Program-made: the position numbers and the translations under genes
In this document: piece by piece, positions 35,497-46,527 of the stretch
Layout of the letters: the number at the start of each line of letters is the position of its first letter
How positions within the stretch are numbered: the stretch's first letter is position 1
Assembly: GCF_001717465.1 (NCBI RefSeq)
Contig: NZ_CP017074.1
Span: 231,846-295,845 of the forward strand
DNA length: 64,000 bases
Source: Luteimonas sp. JM171
GTDB taxonomy: Bacteria; Pseudomonadota; Gammaproteobacteria; Xanthomonadales; Xanthomonadaceae
Direction of reading: 5' to 3'
Notes under the pieces: model-generated
Told to the model about the DNA's origin: nothing
What the model saw: the letters and a program-made list of their open reading frames with translations, nothing else
Database searches by the model: none

Positions 35497-36797
35497 AGAT
35501 CCTGTTCCTCGAGGTCGGCGCCCGCCGGACGCCCCGGGATGGGCCAGCGCTCCATCAAGCGTGCCGCAATTGCCGCCGGCGCCGCGGTGCTGCCCCCCAG
35601 TTCGCCCAGCAGGTTGCCCGCGGCGGGGTCGAAGCTGTCTTCGGCCGCCTGGCCCATCACCAGCGTCCCCTGGAGCGCGAGCGCCATGGCCTCTTCGACC
35701 ACCGCGGTGTCGCTGCCGCTGAGCAGCAGGATGGCGCTGTCGTCGACCGGCAGGCCTTCCGGCAGCAGCCCGCCCGGAGCTGCCGTCGCGGTGAACCGCA
35801 ACTCGCCCTTGTCCCGCACCGGCGTGACCCCGGGGGAAAGGAAATACACCTTGCCTGCCTCGATCAAGCCGCCGTCCTCCGCCAGCGCCACGGGCAGCAC
35901 GGTGGCCCGGTCCATCTGCCGGACAAGGCGGTCGTAGCGGCCGCCGTCCAGGCGCATGCGCACCAGCACCGGGCGCGGGAACCCTTCCGACAGCGACGCC
36001 AGCAACTGCCGGATGGCGTCCGGGCCGCCCAGGCCCGCCTCCACCAGGACCGCGCCGCGCTCGGGGCCGTTCCCATAGCTGTCGACGTCAGCCAGGCTCA
36101 AGCCGGCGATGCGCTCTTCCAGGGTTTCAAGGTCGGGCGGCGCGGCTGGATCGCCGTCGGTCGCGATGATGGGTCCGTCATCCTCGGCCAGGCTCAACCC
36201 GTCCAGATTGAACGTCCGGGCAGGCGGCGCCGATGCTTCGAGCGGCCCCTCCTCCGCCAGCGAGAACCCATCCCCGGTGGGAACCGGGGCGGTGCCCTGC
36301 CGCTCCCCGGCTTCGGGACCGGGTGTGCCTGCATCATTGCCCTGCGACATCCTGGCGAACCACGCTTCCAGCCCTTCTTCGGCCGGCTCGGCCACGGGCT
36401 CCGGCAGGGGTCCCGGGGTCAGTTCGAGCGCGTCTTCCGGCTCGGTGCCTGGCGGCAGGACATCGTCATGATTGTGCAGCTTGGCGCGCAGGTGCCGCGC
36501 CCAGCGCGCGGCATCCCAGCCGGCGCGCTGGGCGGCGAGTTCGGCCTCGTCATAGATCACGGTGACGTCCGGCGACAGCAGCAGCGCGGACCAGGCGTCC
36601 AGCGCATCCTCGATCTCCGGTTCCAGCGCCACCAGCACCGCCTGCGGTGCGGCCGCGGTCACGTCGCCAATCGTTGCTGCCAGCGGATCGGCCGTCGCCA
36701 CAAGCTCGCCCCCGGCATCGCCAAGTGCCTGCCGCAGGCGCTCGCGCGCCTCGCCCTCGCGCGCCAGCAGGGCTACCCGGGGCGCCGGCTCACTCAT
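35493..36797 (-). CDS. Degenerate CheB-like protein (ChpB position), probably not catalytic
   Basis: 434 residues. The first about 115 residues look like a receiver domain, but the phosphoacceptor strand reads AVLVALEPE with no Asp. An acidic linker (about 115-240) contains three copies of a short SLAE/SLAD motif. The C-terminal part (about 243-430) follows the CheB methylesterase layout. Where CheB has the nucleophile G-A-S-T-G-G the sequence is EAGLGG, and where CheB has the active His (HM) it is VRMR. Both catalytic residues are therefore missing, while [11 protein letters not shown] and the later [12 protein letters not shown] region keep the fold. It overlaps chpA by 8 bases and chpC by 4. 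Likely a structural or adaptor protein; no PilK/CheR is encoded nearby. Confidence 0.75.
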   Translation of the reverse strand: MSEPAPRVALLAREGEARERLRQALGDAGGELVATADPLAATIGDVTAAAPQAVLVALEPEIEDALDAWSALLLSPDVTVIYDEAELAAQRAGWDAARWARHLRAKLHNHDDVLPPGTEPEDALELTPGPLPEPVAEPAEEGLEAWFARMSQGNDAGTPGPEAGERQGTAPVPTGDGFSLAEEGPLEASAPPARTFNLDGLSLAEDDGPIIATDGDPAAPPDLETLEERIAGLSLADVDSYGNGPERGAVLVEAGLGGPDAIRQLLASLSEGFPRPVLVRMRLDGGRYDRLVRQMDRATVLPVALAEDGGLIEAGKVYFLSPGVTPVRDKGELRFTATAAPGGLLPEGLPVDDSAILLLSGSDTAVVEEAMALALQGTLVMGQAAEDSFDPAAGNLLGELGGSTAAPAAIAARLMERWPIPGRPAGADLEEQDL

Positions 36798-39700
36798 CGG
36801 GCTGCTCCTTGCCCAGCAGGTCGTAGACGTTGTCGATCAACTCGGTCTCCTGGTAGGGCTTGCCAAGGTAGCGCTCCACCCCGATCTGGAAGGCGCGCTG
36901 GCGGTGCTTCTCGCCGGTCCTGGAAGTGATCATCACGATGGGCACGTCCCGCAGCCGGGCATCGGCCTTCATGTGGGTGGCCAGCTCGTAGCCATCCATG
37001 CGCGGCATCTCGATGTCCAGGAGCATGAGGTCAGGCACGCGCTCGTCCATGCGCTCGATGGCATCGATGCCGTCGCGCGCGGTCACCACCTCGAAGTTGT
37101 GGCGCTCCAGCACGCGCCCGGTGACCTTGCGCATGGTGACCGAATCGTCGACCACCATCACCAGCGGCACCTGGCGCGGCTCGTCGGGCTGCGCGGGCGC
37201 CGCGTCCTGCGGCAGCGCCGCCTGGCGACGCACCAGGGGCGCCACGTCCAGGATCACCCGCACGCTGCCGTCGCCCATGATGGTGGCACCGAAGATGCCG
37301 GGGATGGACGCCACCTGCGGACCGACCGGCTTCACCACGATCTCGCGATTGCCCAGGATCTGGTCCACCGCCACCGCGGCGCGCAGGTCGCCCGCGCCCA
37401 CCAGCAGGAGCGGCATCTGCAGGTGCCCTTCCGCGCGCGCAGGCGCCTGGCCAACCAGCAGGCCCAGGTCGTGCAGGGCGTATTCCTCCCCGCCGTATGC
37501 GTACACCGCGCCCGGCTTGCCCATGGCCTCGCGCTCGATCCGGCCCACGCCGCGGACCGACGCAATCGGTACCGCGAAGCTGGTATCGCCGATCTGCACG
37601 AAGACCGCCTGGGTCACGGCCAGCGTCTGCGGCAGGCGCAGCGTGAAGGTGGTGCCCTGGCCCTTGCGGGTGGCGATCTCCAGCGTGCCGCCAAGCTGGC
37701 GCACCTCGCTGGCCACCACGTCCATGCCCACGCCGCGGCCGGCCAGGCGGCTGACCTCGTCCGTGGTGGTGAATCCGGACTCGAAGATCAGCGCATCCAG
37801 CGCGCCGTCGGAGAGCACCGCGCCCGGCTTGACCAGGCCGCGCTCCTCGGCGCGGCGGCGGATCCCGCCGCGGTCCAGTCCGCGGCCATCGTCGGCCACC
37901 TGCAACACCACTTCCGAGCCTTCCCGGCGGACCGTGATCCTGACCTCGCCGTCCTCGGGCTTCTTCGCCTTGCGGCGCGCCCCGGGATCCTCCAGACCAT
38001 GCACCACCGCATTGCGCAGCATGTGCTCGAGCGGCGCGGTCATGCGCTCCAGGACGTTGCGGTCCAGTTCCCCCTGGGCGCCATCCAGGCGCAGCTGGAC
38101 CTGCTTGCCGGTTTCCGCGGCGGCCTGGCGCACCACCCGCCGCAGGCGCGGCAGCAGGGCATCGAAGGGCACCATGCGGGTGCGCATCAGCCCTTCCTGC
38201 AGCTCCGAGCTGACCCGGGACTGCTGCGTCAGCAGCGTTTCGTACTGGCGGGTCAGGTCGTCCAGGGTGCCCTGCAGGCTGTTCATGTCGGCCGCTGATT
38301 CGGCGAGCGCGCGCGAAAGCTGCTGCAGGGTGGAGAAGCGGTCGAGCTCGAGCGGATCAAACGCGGCGTCCGGGGTGTCCGATTCGCGCTGGTAGCGGGC
38401 GATGATCTGCGCTTCGGTCTCGATGTCCAGGCGCCGCAGCTGGTCGCGCAGGCGCGTATTGGTCTGCTCCATCTCGCCCATGGCGCTGCGGAACGCGCCC
38501 AGCTGCTGCTCCAGGCGGGCACGGTAGATCGCGACCTCGCCGGCGTAGTTGACCAGGCGGTCGAGCAGGTCGGCACGGATGCGCACCTGCTCCTGGGGGG
38601 CGCGCACGGAGATGTCGTCCTCGCCGCTGTCCGCGTCCCCGATCGGGGCCGACAGCGGGTCGAGGATCCGGGTTGGCGCAGCGACCGGCTCCGGGGCCGC
38701 CTGCTCGGGCGAGGCGTCCCGCGAGACGCGCGCCTCGAATTCGGCGATGAGTTCCTCGGACGGCGCAATCGCGCGCTGCCGGCCGATGCGGGTGACCATG
38801 GCATGCAGCCGATCGAAGCCGCGCTGCAGCAGTTCCACGCCCTCGCGATCGAGTTCGCTGCGGCTGCCCGCCACTGCTTCCAGGAGCGACTCCATGGCAT
38901 GGCCCAGCTCGCCGATGGCCATCAGGCCGGCCATGCGTGCGCCGCCCTTGATGGTGTGCAGGTCACGCTGCAGGCCCACCACGTTCTCGCGATCGCCGGG
39001 ATCTTCAGCCAGGCGCGCCAGCAGGCCGTCCGAATGATCGAGCAGGTCCCCGGCCTCCTCGACGAAGATCTCGATGAGTTCGGAGTCCAAGCCGGTCAGG
39101 TCCAGCGGCTCGTTCGGATCGCCACCGGCGGCAGCGGCCTCCGCTTCGAGGCGCTCGGCCTCGAGACGCTCGGCTTCGAGACGCTCGGCTTCGAGACGCT
39201 CGGCTTCGAGACGTTCGGCCTCGAGACGTTCGGCCTCGAGACGTTCGGCTTCGAGACGTTCGGCTTCGAGACGTTCGGCTTCGAGACGCTCGGCCTCGAG
39301 GCGTTCGGCGTCGAGACGCTCGGCCTCGAGACGCTCGGCTTCGAGACGTTCGGCTTCGAGACGTTCGGCTTCGAGGCGTTCGGCTTCGAGGCGTTCGGCT
39401 TCGAGGCGTTCGGCTTCGAGGCGTTCGGCTTCGAGACGTTCGGCTTCGAGGCGTTCGGCTTCGAGGCGTTCGGCTTCGAGGCGTTCGGCTTCGAGGCGTT
39501 CGGCTTCGAGGCGTTCGGCGTCGAGACGCTCGGCCTCGAGACGCTCGGCTTCGCGGCGCTCGGCTTCGCGGCGCTCGGCTTCGAGACGTTCGGCTTCGAG
39601 ACGTTCGGCTTCGAGACGTTCGGTCTCGAGACGCTCGGCTTCGAGGCGTTCGCTCTCGGCGCGCTCGGCTTCCATGCGCGCCGCCTCTGCGCGTTCCGCC

Positions 39701-42700
39701 TCCAGCCGTTCGGCTTCGAAGCGTTCGAACTCGATGCGCTCGGCCTCCAGACATTCCGCGTCGACCTGGAAAGCCTCGTCCGGGTCGTCCGGGCCCATCG
39801 GGACATGGAACGACGCGGGCGGCGGCTCGGGCAGACCGTCGCGCAGCCCGGCCCATCGCGCCGCCAGCGCGCTGCATTCGGGAACGCCGGACGGATCTGA
39901 TTTGAGCCCCCGCATCGCCTCGCGGACCAGGGCCGCAAGCTCGCCCATCGCGATGACCGCCTCGGGCTCGGCGTCACCGCCGAACACCAGCAGGCGCCGC
40001 ACCCAGGACTCGGCCGGCGCCAGCACGCCCGTCACCAGCGGGACCTCCGCCATGGCGAAGGCACCGTTCATGGTGTGCACGGCGCGCAGCAATGCGTCGT
40101 CGGCCGGCGTGGGCGCCTGGGTGGCGCTGGCCAGCCAGCGGTCAATCGCCACCAGGTGTCCGGCAACCTCGGCGTCGAGGATCTCCAGCAGCAGCTCGTC
40201 AACGCGCGCCGGGACCATCTCCCGCCCGGGATCCGCCCCTGCCCCCGCTGACGACCCGGTCGGTTCGCCCGCGGAGGCGGGGATGGCGGGCGCGGCGGTG
40301 CCTTCGCCCGGTTCGGCGAGCGTATTCGCGCTTGCGCCTTCGTCCGCCGCCGCTTCCGCCGGCACGGAAGCCGGCGCCCCGGCGGCGTCGACGCCTTCGG
40401 CCCCTTCCAGTCCAGCGGCGCCCAGGGCGGAGCCGCTGGCATCGCTGGTGGCGACTGCACGGACATCTCCGGATCCAGGGTGCGAGGGCGCCTGCTCCTG
40501 TTCGCCTGGCATGGCGCGCAGCGCAGAGCGCGGCTCGAGTTCCTCGCCGGCGGCGATCTTTTCCGCATCTTCCTCGAGCACCGCCAGATCAAGCGCGATG
40601 TTGCGCTCGCCCTTCAGGGCCGCCAGCAGGACCGGCAGCGCGTGGAATGCATGGTCCACCACGGCCAGCACGGACGCGCTCGCGGGCCGCGAACCGTCCA
40701 GCACCCGGTTGAGGAGGCTTTCGACCTTCCAGCTGAACTCGCCCAGCGTGCGTGCGCCCACCAGGCGGCCGCTGCCCTTGAGGGTGTGGAAGACGCGCCG
40801 GATTGGACGCAGCCGCTCCATGTCCTCGGGCTTCTCCCGCCAGGGCGGCAGCAGCGCATCCAGATTGTCGATTTCCTCCGCGAACTCCTCCAGGAAGACT
40901 TCGCGGATCTCGTCGTCGATGTCTTCGCCGGTCGCCTCGAAGCCGTCCGTCGCGGCGCCGACCGGTGCCGGCGCGGAGCGTGGCTCGCCGGCAGCTGCAG
41001 GCTCGGCCGCCGCCGGTGTGGCGGCGGGCTCCACGTGGTCCGCAGCGGCCTGCGGTGCCGGCTCGCCGCGTCCCGCCAGGGCGGCGATGGTTTCCTGCGT
41101 GTCGCCGGTGGCAGGCGCCACGAAGGTGTTTTCGCCTTCCGCAGCGCTTTCCGCGGCGATGGCGTCCTGAGCGGGGGGCAAAGGCCAATACCCGAGCGCT
41201 TCCAGGCCCTGCCGGGCGATGTCCAGGATGGGCTGGCGATTGCCGCGGTGTTCGCGCAGGGCCTCGAGGTAATACTCCAGGCTGGCGAGCGTGTCGGCGA
41301 GGGTATCGAGCTGGCGGCCATTGGGCACCCGCCGGCGGCCCAGCAACTCGTTCTCGGTGAAACGCCGCACGCCGGTGAGGAAGTCGGCCGGCTGCTGGAG
41401 TTCGAGCATGCGCAGCGCGCCGGAAACCTCGCCCAGCAGGCGCGGCACTTCCACCAGTTCGCCGTGGTCCCAGCTGGTCTCGACGAACGCCACGAACGCC
41501 TGGCGCGCGTCGGCAAAGTTCGCGATCGCCTCGCGCGCGATAACCTCCGTGGCCTTGCGCGATTCGCTGGCCAGCGGGTCCTGCTCGTCGCCGGCGTCGC
41601 CGGTGCCAAGCTGGGCCACCTGCTCGTCCAGCGAGGCATCGACATAGAGCAGCGAGCCGGCGATATCGAGCAACGCGTCCTCGGTGGCGGCGCGGTCACC
41701 GCGGACGATGCCTTCCACCGCATCGCGCTGCTCCAGCACCACCGTGCGGGCCACGCCCAGCCCGAGCATGCCCAGGGTGTCGGCCACGCGCGCGAGCACC
41801 TCCACCTGCGGCTCAAGGCCGGCGGCGGCGCCCTCGCCTGTACGCAGGTGCAGGTCCAGCGCATCCTTTACCCGCAGCAGGTCTTCCTTCAGCGCACCGG
41901 CGACGGTATCGAGCAGCGCCCGGTTGCGCCCGCTCAGGCTGCCCTTGGCATGGCTGAGCTCGGCCTCGCTGGGCACCGCCTGTTCGAGATCGAAGGTTTC
42001 GCGCAGTTCCTGCAGCGCCGGATGGTCCGCGCGGGTGCCGGCGACGTGGAACAGGACCTGGCGCGTCGCCTCCAGGGCGACGTCGGCGCTGGCGAAGGCG
42101 TCTTCCCCGCCGATGTGGCGTCGGGCCTCCCGCGCCACGCTGGCAAATGCCTGCCGCAGGCCCGGGCTGGGCGCGATTGCGCCCGCCGCCAGGGCCTGCA
42201 TGGTGCGCTGCGCGACCCACAGCATGCGGCGCAGGGTTTCCCCGCCGGCGTGCGGCAGCAGCGCGCCGAGCGCGTCCGCCAATCCTTCGGGGTTAGCGGG
42301 CGCGCCGCCCTCCGGCCACTGGGCCATCTGGCCCGCCAGTGTCTGCAGGCGCTCGTCGACGCCCGTGGCTGCGTCGCCCTGGTCCACCTGCGCGACGGCG
42401 TCGGGCACCGGCTTGCGCAGGTCGGGCGCGAACAACACGCTTTCGCTCAGCCCGGTGGCACCGCGCGCCGCGCGCAGCTCGTTGAGCAGCGGCAGCAGCA
42501 CGATCGGGATGTCCTTGTGTCCGCCTTGCAGCCGCTCAAGGTAGTCGGGCAGCAGCACCGCGCCGCGCATCAGGCTGGCGCAGGCCGCTTCGCGTTCGGC
42601 CACCTGGCCTTCCTGCAGCGCCTTGGCCAGGCGCTCCATTTCCTCTGCCACCATCGCCGGCGCGTACAGCTCCACCATCCGCAGGGTGCCCTGCACCTGG

Positions 42701-42858
42701 TGCAGGTATCCGGCGCAGAAGCGCATCCGGCTGGTGTCGGACGGCGTCTCCACGAAGGCCTCGATCTCCAGCCGCGCCTGGGCCAGCGTTTCGTCGAGCT
42801 CGGGCTTCACCCAGCCCAGCGCGGTGTAGTCGATCGCGTCGCGCAGCGCCGTCGTCAT
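36790..42858 (-). CDS. chpA: Hybrid histidine kinase/response regulator ChpA (PilL) of type IV pilus chemosensing
   Basis: 2022 residues from ATG 42858 with a GGGGAA ribosome binding site; the longer upstream frame lies under pilJ. ChpA is the CheA-like kinase that controls pilus extension through PilG and PilH. N-terminal region: degenerate Hpt-like modules (LHQVQGT near 53). Phosphotransfer candidates are HTLKGSG (about 691), HTMNGA (about 927, Lys replaced by Asn) and HTIKGG (about 1300). A repeat of EAERL units fills about 1041-1242. Then come the CheA dimerisation helices (about 1430-1500), HATPase (N-box [13 protein letters not shown] near 1611), a CheW domain (about 1745-1865) and a C-terminal receiver (VVDDS near 1901, Asp at about 1947). 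P. aeruginosa ChpA is longer (about 2470) with more Hpt domains. Confidence 0.93.
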   Translation of the reverse strand: MTTALRDAIDYTALGWVKPELDETLAQARLEIEAFVETPSDTSRMRFCAGYLHQVQGTLRMVELYAPAMVAEEMERLAKALQEGQVAEREAACASLMRGAVLLPDYLERLQGGHKDIPIVLLPLLNELRAARGATGLSESVLFAPDLRKPVPDAVAQVDQGDAATGVDERLQTLAGQMAQWPEGGAPANPEGLADALGALLPHAGGETLRRMLWVAQRTMQALAAGAIAPSPGLRQAFASVAREARRHIGGEDAFASADVALEATRQVLFHVAGTRADHPALQELRETFDLEQAVPSEAELSHAKGSLSGRNRALLDTVAGALKEDLLRVKDALDLHLRTGEGAAAGLEPQVEVLARVADTLGMLGLGVARTVVLEQRDAVEGIVRGDRAATEDALLDIAGSLLYVDASLDEQVAQLGTGDAGDEQDPLASESRKATEVIAREAIANFADARQAFVAFVETSWDHGELVEVPRLLGEVSGALRMLELQQPADFLTGVRRFTENELLGRRRVPNGRQLDTLADTLASLEYYLEALREHRGNRQPILDIARQGLEALGYWPLPPAQDAIAAESAAEGENTFVAPATGDTQETIAALAGRGEPAPQAAADHVEPAATPAAAEPAAAGEPRSAPAPVGAATDGFEATGEDIDDEIREVFLEEFAEEIDNLDALLPPWREKPEDMERLRPIRRVFHTLKGSGRLVGARTLGEFSWKVESLLNRVLDGSRPASASVLAVVDHAFHALPVLLAALKGERNIALDLAVLEEDAEKIAAGEELEPRSALRAMPGEQEQAPSHPGSGDVRAVATSDASGSALGAAGLEGAEGVDAAGAPASVPAEAAADEGASANTLAEPGEGTAAPAIPASAGEPTGSSAGAGADPGREMVPARVDELLLEILDAEVAGHLVAIDRWLASATQAPTPADDALLRAVHTMNGAFAMAEVPLVTGVLAPAESWVRRLLVFGGDAEPEAVIAMGELAALVREAMRGLKSDPSGVPECSALAARWAGLRDGLPEPPPASFHVPMGPDDPDEAFQVDAECLEAERIEFERFEAERLEAERAEAARMEAERAESERLEAERLETERLEAERLEAERLEAERREAERREAERLEAERLDAERLEAERLEAERLEAERLEAERLEAERLEAERLEAERLEAERLEAERLEAERLEAERLEAERLEAERLDAERLEAERLEAERLEAERLEAERLEAERLEAERLEAERLEAERLEAERLEAERLEAEAAAAGGDPNEPLDLTGLDSELIEIFVEEAGDLLDHSDGLLARLAEDPGDRENVVGLQRDLHTIKGGARMAGLMAIGELGHAMESLLEAVAGSRSELDREGVELLQRGFDRLHAMVTRIGRQRAIAPSEELIAEFEARVSRDASPEQAAPEPVAAPTRILDPLSAPIGDADSGEDDISVRAPQEQVRIRADLLDRLVNYAGEVAIYRARLEQQLGAFRSAMGEMEQTNTRLRDQLRRLDIETEAQIIARYQRESDTPDAAFDPLELDRFSTLQQLSRALAESAADMNSLQGTLDDLTRQYETLLTQQSRVSSELQEGLMRTRMVPFDALLPRLRRVVRQAAAETGKQVQLRLDGAQGELDRNVLERMTAPLEHMLRNAVVHGLEDPGARRKAKKPEDGEVRITVRREGSEVVLQVADDGRGLDRGGIRRRAEERGLVKPGAVLSDGALDALIFESGFTTTDEVSRLAGRGVGMDVVASEVRQLGGTLEIATRKGQGTTFTLRLPQTLAVTQAVFVQIGDTSFAVPIASVRGVGRIEREAMGKPGAVYAYGGEEYALHDLGLLVGQAPARAEGHLQMPLLLVGAGDLRAAVAVDQILGNREIVVKPVGPQVASIPGIFGATIMGDGSVRVILDVAPLVRRQAALPQDAAPAQPDEPRQVPLVMVVDDSVTMRKVTGRVLERHNFEVVTARDGIDAIERMDERVPDLMLLDIEMPRMDGYELATHMKADARLRDVPIVMITSRTGEKHRQRAFQIGVERYLGKPYQETELIDNVYDLLGKEQPDE
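39139..39735 (-). repeat. 15-bp tandem repeat array inside chpA encoding EAERL units
   Basis: About 40 head-to-tail copies of a 15-base unit (coding strand GAAGCCGAACGTCTC and close variants). Roughly 35 copies are nearly identical (39139-39660) and the last few toward 39735 are diverged. Variation is mostly at third positions plus a few [10 protein letters not shown] and LETER units. The product, about 200 residues of E-A-E-R-L, should be a long charged single helix or coiled coil separating Hpt modules. No spacers, so not CRISPR. Confidence 0.95.
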
Positions 42859-42937
42859 CGTGCGTTCCCCGATGGGAGCGCCCTGCCCCTGCTGGTTGTG
42901 CGGCTGTAGCGGATCATGCCTGTCCCTGTGCGCCTGC

Positions 42938-44959
42938 TCAGGCCGGCAGCTTGAAGTCGGCGACCGAGCGGCGCAGGTCGGCGGCAAGCTGGGCCAGGTT
43001 CCCGATCGACTCGGCGGTCTGGTTGGCGCCCTGCGACGTCTGCGCGGTGATCGACTGGATCGTGCCCATGGTCTCGGTGATGTTGGACGCGGCCGCGGAC
43101 TGCTGCTGGGCGGCGGTGGAGATGCCCTGGATGAGGTCGGCAAGGCTGGTCGAGACGCTTTCGATCTCGCCCAGCGCGGTGCCGGCATCCTCGGCCAGGC
43201 GCGCGCCGGCCACCACTTCGGAGGTGGTCTGCTCCATCGAGCTGACCGCCTCGTTGGTATCGGTCTGGATGGTCTCCACCAGGGTCTCGATGCGCTTGGT
43301 GGCGTTGGAGGCGCGTTCTGCAAGGCGCTGCACTTCGTCCGCCACCACCGCGAAGCCGCGGCCGGCTTCGCCCGCGGAGGCGGCCTGGATGGCCGCGTTC
43401 AGCGCCAGGATGTTGGTCTGTTCGGAAATGTCGTTGATCAGCTCAACGATCGAGCCGATCTCCTGCGAGCTCTCGCCCAGGCGCTTGATGCGCTTGGAGG
43501 TTTCCTGGATCTGGTCGCGGATGGAGTCCATGCCGGCGATGGTCTCGCGCACCACGCCCGCGCCCTTGGTCGCGATCTGCACCGAGCGCTGGGCAACGTC
43601 GGCCGACTCGGCGGAGTTCTTGGACACCTGGTCGATGCTGGCCGCGATCTCGGTGATGCGGTTGGAGGCCGAGGTGATCTCGCGCGCCTGGTGTTCGGCG
43701 GCCTCGGCCAGGTGCATGGCGGTGGCCTGGGTTTCCTGGGCGCTGGAAGAGACCTGCACCGAAGTGTCGTTGATGGTCTGCACCAGGTTGCGCAGCTGCT
43801 CGATGGCGAAGTTGATCGAGTCGGCGATGGCGCCGGTCATGTCCTCGGTCACCGTCGCCTTCACCGTCAGGTCGCCTTCGGCAAGCGAGCCCATTTCATC
43901 CAGCAGGCGCATGATCGCCTCCTGGTTGCGGTTGTTGAGCTCCATGGTGGTTTCGTAGCGCTCGCGCTGGGCGCGGCTGAGGCTGAACACCAGGCCGACG
44001 ATCGCCGCCAGCGCCAGCGCGCCGAACAGGATGCTGATCCACACGTTGCCCAGGATGCTGGTGTCGGCCAGCGAGCCGAACGCGGTGAAGGCCTGGAACA
44101 GGCTCTCGCTGTCGGACAGCAGCTGGTCGGATCCGGCGGTGATCGCGGCTGCCGCGGCCTGGGCGCCCTGCAGGCTCTCGGCCGCGGCCATGACCTCGTC
44201 GAGCGCCGGACGGATCTCGGCCCAGAGCGCGTCCACCTGGTCCAGCGCAGCCAGTGCGCTGGCGTTGGAGAGCGCCTGCAGGTTGAGGTTCTCGTCCCCC
44301 TCGCGAAGGCCCACGCGCACCTGTTCAAACAGGCTCACGCGCCGCTCGAGGATGTCGTCGGCGCCCACCGCGCCCTCGCCACCGGCCTGGATCTGGGTGA
44401 CGAAGCGCACCATGTCACCGGTCAGCACCACTTCGCGCAGGGCCATGTAGACCTGCGAGGACGGCGAGCCGGTGTTGGACATCGCCCGTACCAGCTCGTC
44501 CAGCTGCGCCTGCAGGCCCGGCACGGCCTGGGTGAAGCGGGTCGCGCTTCCCGCCAGGCCGAGCACCGTCTCCTGGCTGTTGATCACCTGCTGGGCGCTC
44601 TGTTCGATCGGGGCCCAGGTGTCGGCCACGGTCTGGATCGGACCGGAGACCCCCGTGGTGTCGCCGAAGTTCGCCTGCAGGTTGGCGATGTCTGTGTCGA
44701 TCTGGGTCTTGGTGCTGCGGAACGCCTGGTAGGCGGCGCTGTCACCGGCGACCGCTTCGCGTCCCTGGATCGCCAGCCGCTGCGAGTTCACCTGCAGGTT
44801 GGACGCCGCCGCGCTGGCGCTGCCCAGCTGGGACGCCTTCCAGATCGCATAGCCCGTGTTGGCGCCGAAGACCAGCAGCGCCACCGCCAGCATGACCAGC
44901 CAGAAGTTGGTGCCCAGGTTGCGGCCCTTGCCGGCCACGGTGTCCATTACTGTGCTCAT
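42938..44959 (-). CDS. pilJ: Methyl-accepting chemotaxis protein PilJ
   Basis: 673 residues (P. aeruginosa PilJ 682). The N-terminal transmembrane helix (about 17-38) leads to a periplasmic region of about 270 residues with two PilJ-type helical bundles, then a second helix near 310-332. A HAMP-like linker with [17 protein letters not shown] (about 351-367) follows, then a coiled signalling domain whose hairpin tip is [30 protein letters not shown] (near 525-554). The tip differs slightly from classical MCPs ([12 protein letters not shown] rather than AAIEAARAGEQG), as in PilJ. It senses pilin or surface contact. The ATG 44959 is used; a second ATG four codons on is possible. Confidence 0.95.
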   Translation of the reverse strand: MSTVMDTVAGKGRNLGTNFWLVMLAVALLVFGANTGYAIWKASQLGSASAAASNLQVNSQRLAIQGREAVAGDSAAYQAFRSTKTQIDTDIANLQANFGDTTGVSGPIQTVADTWAPIEQSAQQVINSQETVLGLAGSATRFTQAVPGLQAQLDELVRAMSNTGSPSSQVYMALREVVLTGDMVRFVTQIQAGGEGAVGADDILERRVSLFEQVRVGLREGDENLNLQALSNASALAALDQVDALWAEIRPALDEVMAAAESLQGAQAAAAAITAGSDQLLSDSESLFQAFTAFGSLADTSILGNVWISILFGALALAAIVGLVFSLSRAQRERYETTMELNNRNQEAIMRLLDEMGSLAEGDLTVKATVTEDMTGAIADSINFAIEQLRNLVQTINDTSVQVSSSAQETQATAMHLAEAAEHQAREITSASNRITEIAASIDQVSKNSAESADVAQRSVQIATKGAGVVRETIAGMDSIRDQIQETSKRIKRLGESSQEIGSIVELINDISEQTNILALNAAIQAASAGEAGRGFAVVADEVQRLAERASNATKRIETLVETIQTDTNEAVSSMEQTTSEVVAGARLAEDAGTALGEIESVSTSLADLIQGISTAAQQQSAAASNITETMGTIQSITAQTSQGANQTAESIGNLAQLAADLRRSVADFKLPA

Positions 44960-44989
44960 GGTGCTGCCCCTGTTGCTGTGCGATGCGGC

Positions 44990-45547
44990 CTACGCCGCGG
45001 CCTGTCTGAATTCGGGCGTGCGCGACAGCCGGTCAAGGCTGAAGATCCCCCACGCCATGTCGCCGACCCGGTAGGCACGCTCGATGAAGTGCGCATAGCG
45101 CCCTTCGGCGAGCCGCTCCGGCTCGGCCTGCTGTTCTTCCTGGAAGCTGCGCTGGCCGAACATCTCATCGATGGTGACCGCCACGTTGCCGCCGGGCTGG
45201 CGCACGATCAGCACCCGTTGCCCTTCGTGCAGCACGGTGCGCTCACCTTCGAGGAACTGCTTGAGGTCCACCACCGGCAGCAGGTCGCCGCGGATGTTGG
45301 CCACGCCCAGCATCCAGGGCTGTGCGCCCGGCACCGGGGTGACGGCCGGCAGCGGCAGCACCTCGAGCACTTCGTCGAATCCCGCCGCCAGCCGCCGGCT
45401 GCCAATCCGGAACCCCACCCCGCGCCACAGCCCCGGCGCGTCGAGCTGCTCGGGCAGCCCGGCCTCGTGGGCAAGCGAGCGCTGCTCGTAATCGAGCAGG
45501 ACCGCGAACGGATCGACGCCGCCTGCCGGGACGCGCTGCTGGTTCAT
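44990..45547 (-). CDS. pilI: CheW-like coupling protein PilI
   Basis: 185 residues. CheW fold with VGFRIGSRRLAAGFDEVLEVLP (about 46-67), LGVANIRGDLLPVVDLKQFL (about 84-103) and RVLIVRQPGGNVAVTIDEMFGQ (about 114-135) strands. Connects the receptor PilJ to the ChpA kinase. The ATG overlaps the pilH stop by four bases. pilJ follows 30 bases downstream. Confidence 0.92.
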   Translation of the reverse strand: MNQQRVPAGGVDPFAVLLDYEQRSLAHEAGLPEQLDAPGLWRGVGFRIGSRRLAAGFDEVLEVLPLPAVTPVPGAQPWMLGVANIRGDLLPVVDLKQFLEGERTVLHEGQRVLIVRQPGGNVAVTIDEMFGQRSFQEEQQAEPERLAEGRYAHFIERAYRVGDMAWGIFSLDRLSRTPEFRQAAA

Positions 45548-45915
45548 GTGGTGGTGCCGAGCAGCCCGTCGATGGTGCCGATCAGGTCGGCTTCGCTCGG
45601 CGGCTTGACCAGGTAGCCGCGCGCCCCCTGGCGCATGCCCCAGGCCCGGTCCGTCTCCATCCCCTTGGTGCTCACGATCACCACCGGGATATGGCCGGTG
45701 TCCGGATCGCGCGACAGCGCGCGCGTGGCCTGGAAGCCGTTCATGCCCGGCAGCACCACGTCCATGATCACCAGGTCCGGGATCTCCCGCTTGCAGACGC
45801 TGATGCCGTCCTCGGCGTTCTGCGACGCCAGCACCTCGTGGCCGTTGCGCTCGAGCAGCTGGGTCAGTACCGCCGTGTCGGTCGGCGAGTCTTCGATCAA
45901 CAGGATTCGTGCCAT
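45544..45915 (-). CDS. pilH: Response regulator PilH
   Basis: 123 residues from ATG 45915; a longer in-frame reading upstream lies in pilG. Stand-alone receiver domain: ILLIEDSP (Glu-Asp acidic pair, about 4-11), phosphoacceptor Asp in DLVIMDVVLPGMNG (about 52), Ser/Thr in VSTKG and Lys in YLVKPPS. PilH antagonises PilG and acts on pilus retraction or as a phosphate sink in Pseudomonas. It lacks an output domain. Nineteen bases separate it from pilG. Confidence 0.93.
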   Translation of the reverse strand: MARILLIEDSPTDTAVLTQLLERNGHEVLASQNAEDGISVCKREIPDLVIMDVVLPGMNGFQATRALSRDPDTGHIPVVIVSTKGMETDRAWGMRQGARGYLVKPPSEADLIGTIDGLLGTTT

Positions 45916-45934
45916 GGATGTGCCTGCCCCCCGG

Positions 45935-46336
45935 TCAGGCGGTGACGTGCTTGCGGATGGCGTCGAGGAGTTCCTCGCGCGTGAACGGTTTGGTGACGTA
46001 TTGCTCCGAGCCGACGATGCGCCCGCGGGCCTTGTCGAACAGGCCATCCTTGGACGAGAGCATGATCACCGGCGTGGACTTGAACAGCTGGTTGTTCTTG
46101 ATCAGCGCGCAGGTCTGGTAGCCATCCAGGCGCGGCATCATGATGTCGACGAAGATGATCTGCGGCTGCTGGTCGGCGATCTTGGCCAGCGCTTCAAAGC
46201 CATCCACCGCGGTGGTGACTTCCGCTCCTTCCCTGCGCAACAGGGTCTCGGCGGTGCGCCGGATCGTCTTGGAGTCGTCGATCACCATGACCCGCAGGCC
46301 TTCGAGGCTGCCGGGCGGTTTCTGTTCTGCAGTCAT
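45935..46336 (-). CDS. pilG: Response regulator PilG
   Basis: 133 residues from ATG 46336. Single receiver domain after a short N-terminal tail: VMVIDDSKTIRRTAETLLRREG (about 18-39), phosphoacceptor Asp in IIFVDIMMPRLDG (about 61), LSSKDG and QYVTKPF with the conserved Lys. Phosphorylated by ChpA, PilG promotes pilus extension and is linked to cyclic AMP and c-di-GMP output in Pseudomonas and Xanthomonas. First gene of the pilGHIJ-chpA-chpB-like-chpC operon, with a TTGACA-type promoter upstream, divergent from gshB. Confidence 0.94.
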   Translation of the reverse strand: MTAEQKPPGSLEGLRVMVIDDSKTIRRTAETLLRREGAEVTTAVDGFEALAKIADQQPQIIFVDIMMPRLDGYQTCALIKNNQLFKSTPVIMLSSKDGLFDKARGRIVGSEQYVTKPFTREELLDAIRKHVTA

Positions 46337-46388
46337 CAAAATTTCCCCTGGCGCGGCAACGCGGGAACCAGCGTCGCTGCGAACGCGA

Positions 46389-46419
46389 CATATATCCCGA
46401 TCGCCGCCCGCACTGTCAA
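46389..46419 (-). promoter_or_regulatory. Candidate sigma-70 promoter of the pil-chp operon
   Basis: On the minus strand a perfect -35 TTGACA (46419-46414) is followed after 19 bases by TATATG (46394-46389), a 4 of 6 match to -10. Transcription would start near 46382, leaving a leader of about 45 bases before pilG. The spacer is longer than the optimal 17, so an activator may be needed. Confidence 0.5.
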
Positions 46420-46527
46420 GCACGCAGGTCCTGTTTTCCAGCATTTCCGGGACTGGCGCACGCCTTTGCAGGCCGCGCCTGCTGATAACATCCAGCAACT
46501 CCCGCCGCCTTCGCCGATGCCACCGCC

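Noticed and set aside
35493..36797. Active CheB methylesterase (ChpB)
   Set aside because: Nucleophile Ser and active His positions are replaced, so a plain CheB call would mislead.
39139..39735. CRISPR array
   Set aside because: Repeats are head to tail with no spacers and lie inside a coding gene, and no cas genes are present.
38803..39900. Phe-Gly-Glu-Thr repeat protein on the plus strand
   Set aside because: Same repeat read in another frame; no domain outside the repeat and no ribosome binding site.
39074..41170. Plus-strand frame giving an Arg-Ser repeat protein of about 700 residues across the chpA repeat
   Set aside because: The 15-bp unit has no stop in any frame, so all six frames are open. 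The minus-strand frame continues into clear ChpA domains on both sides.
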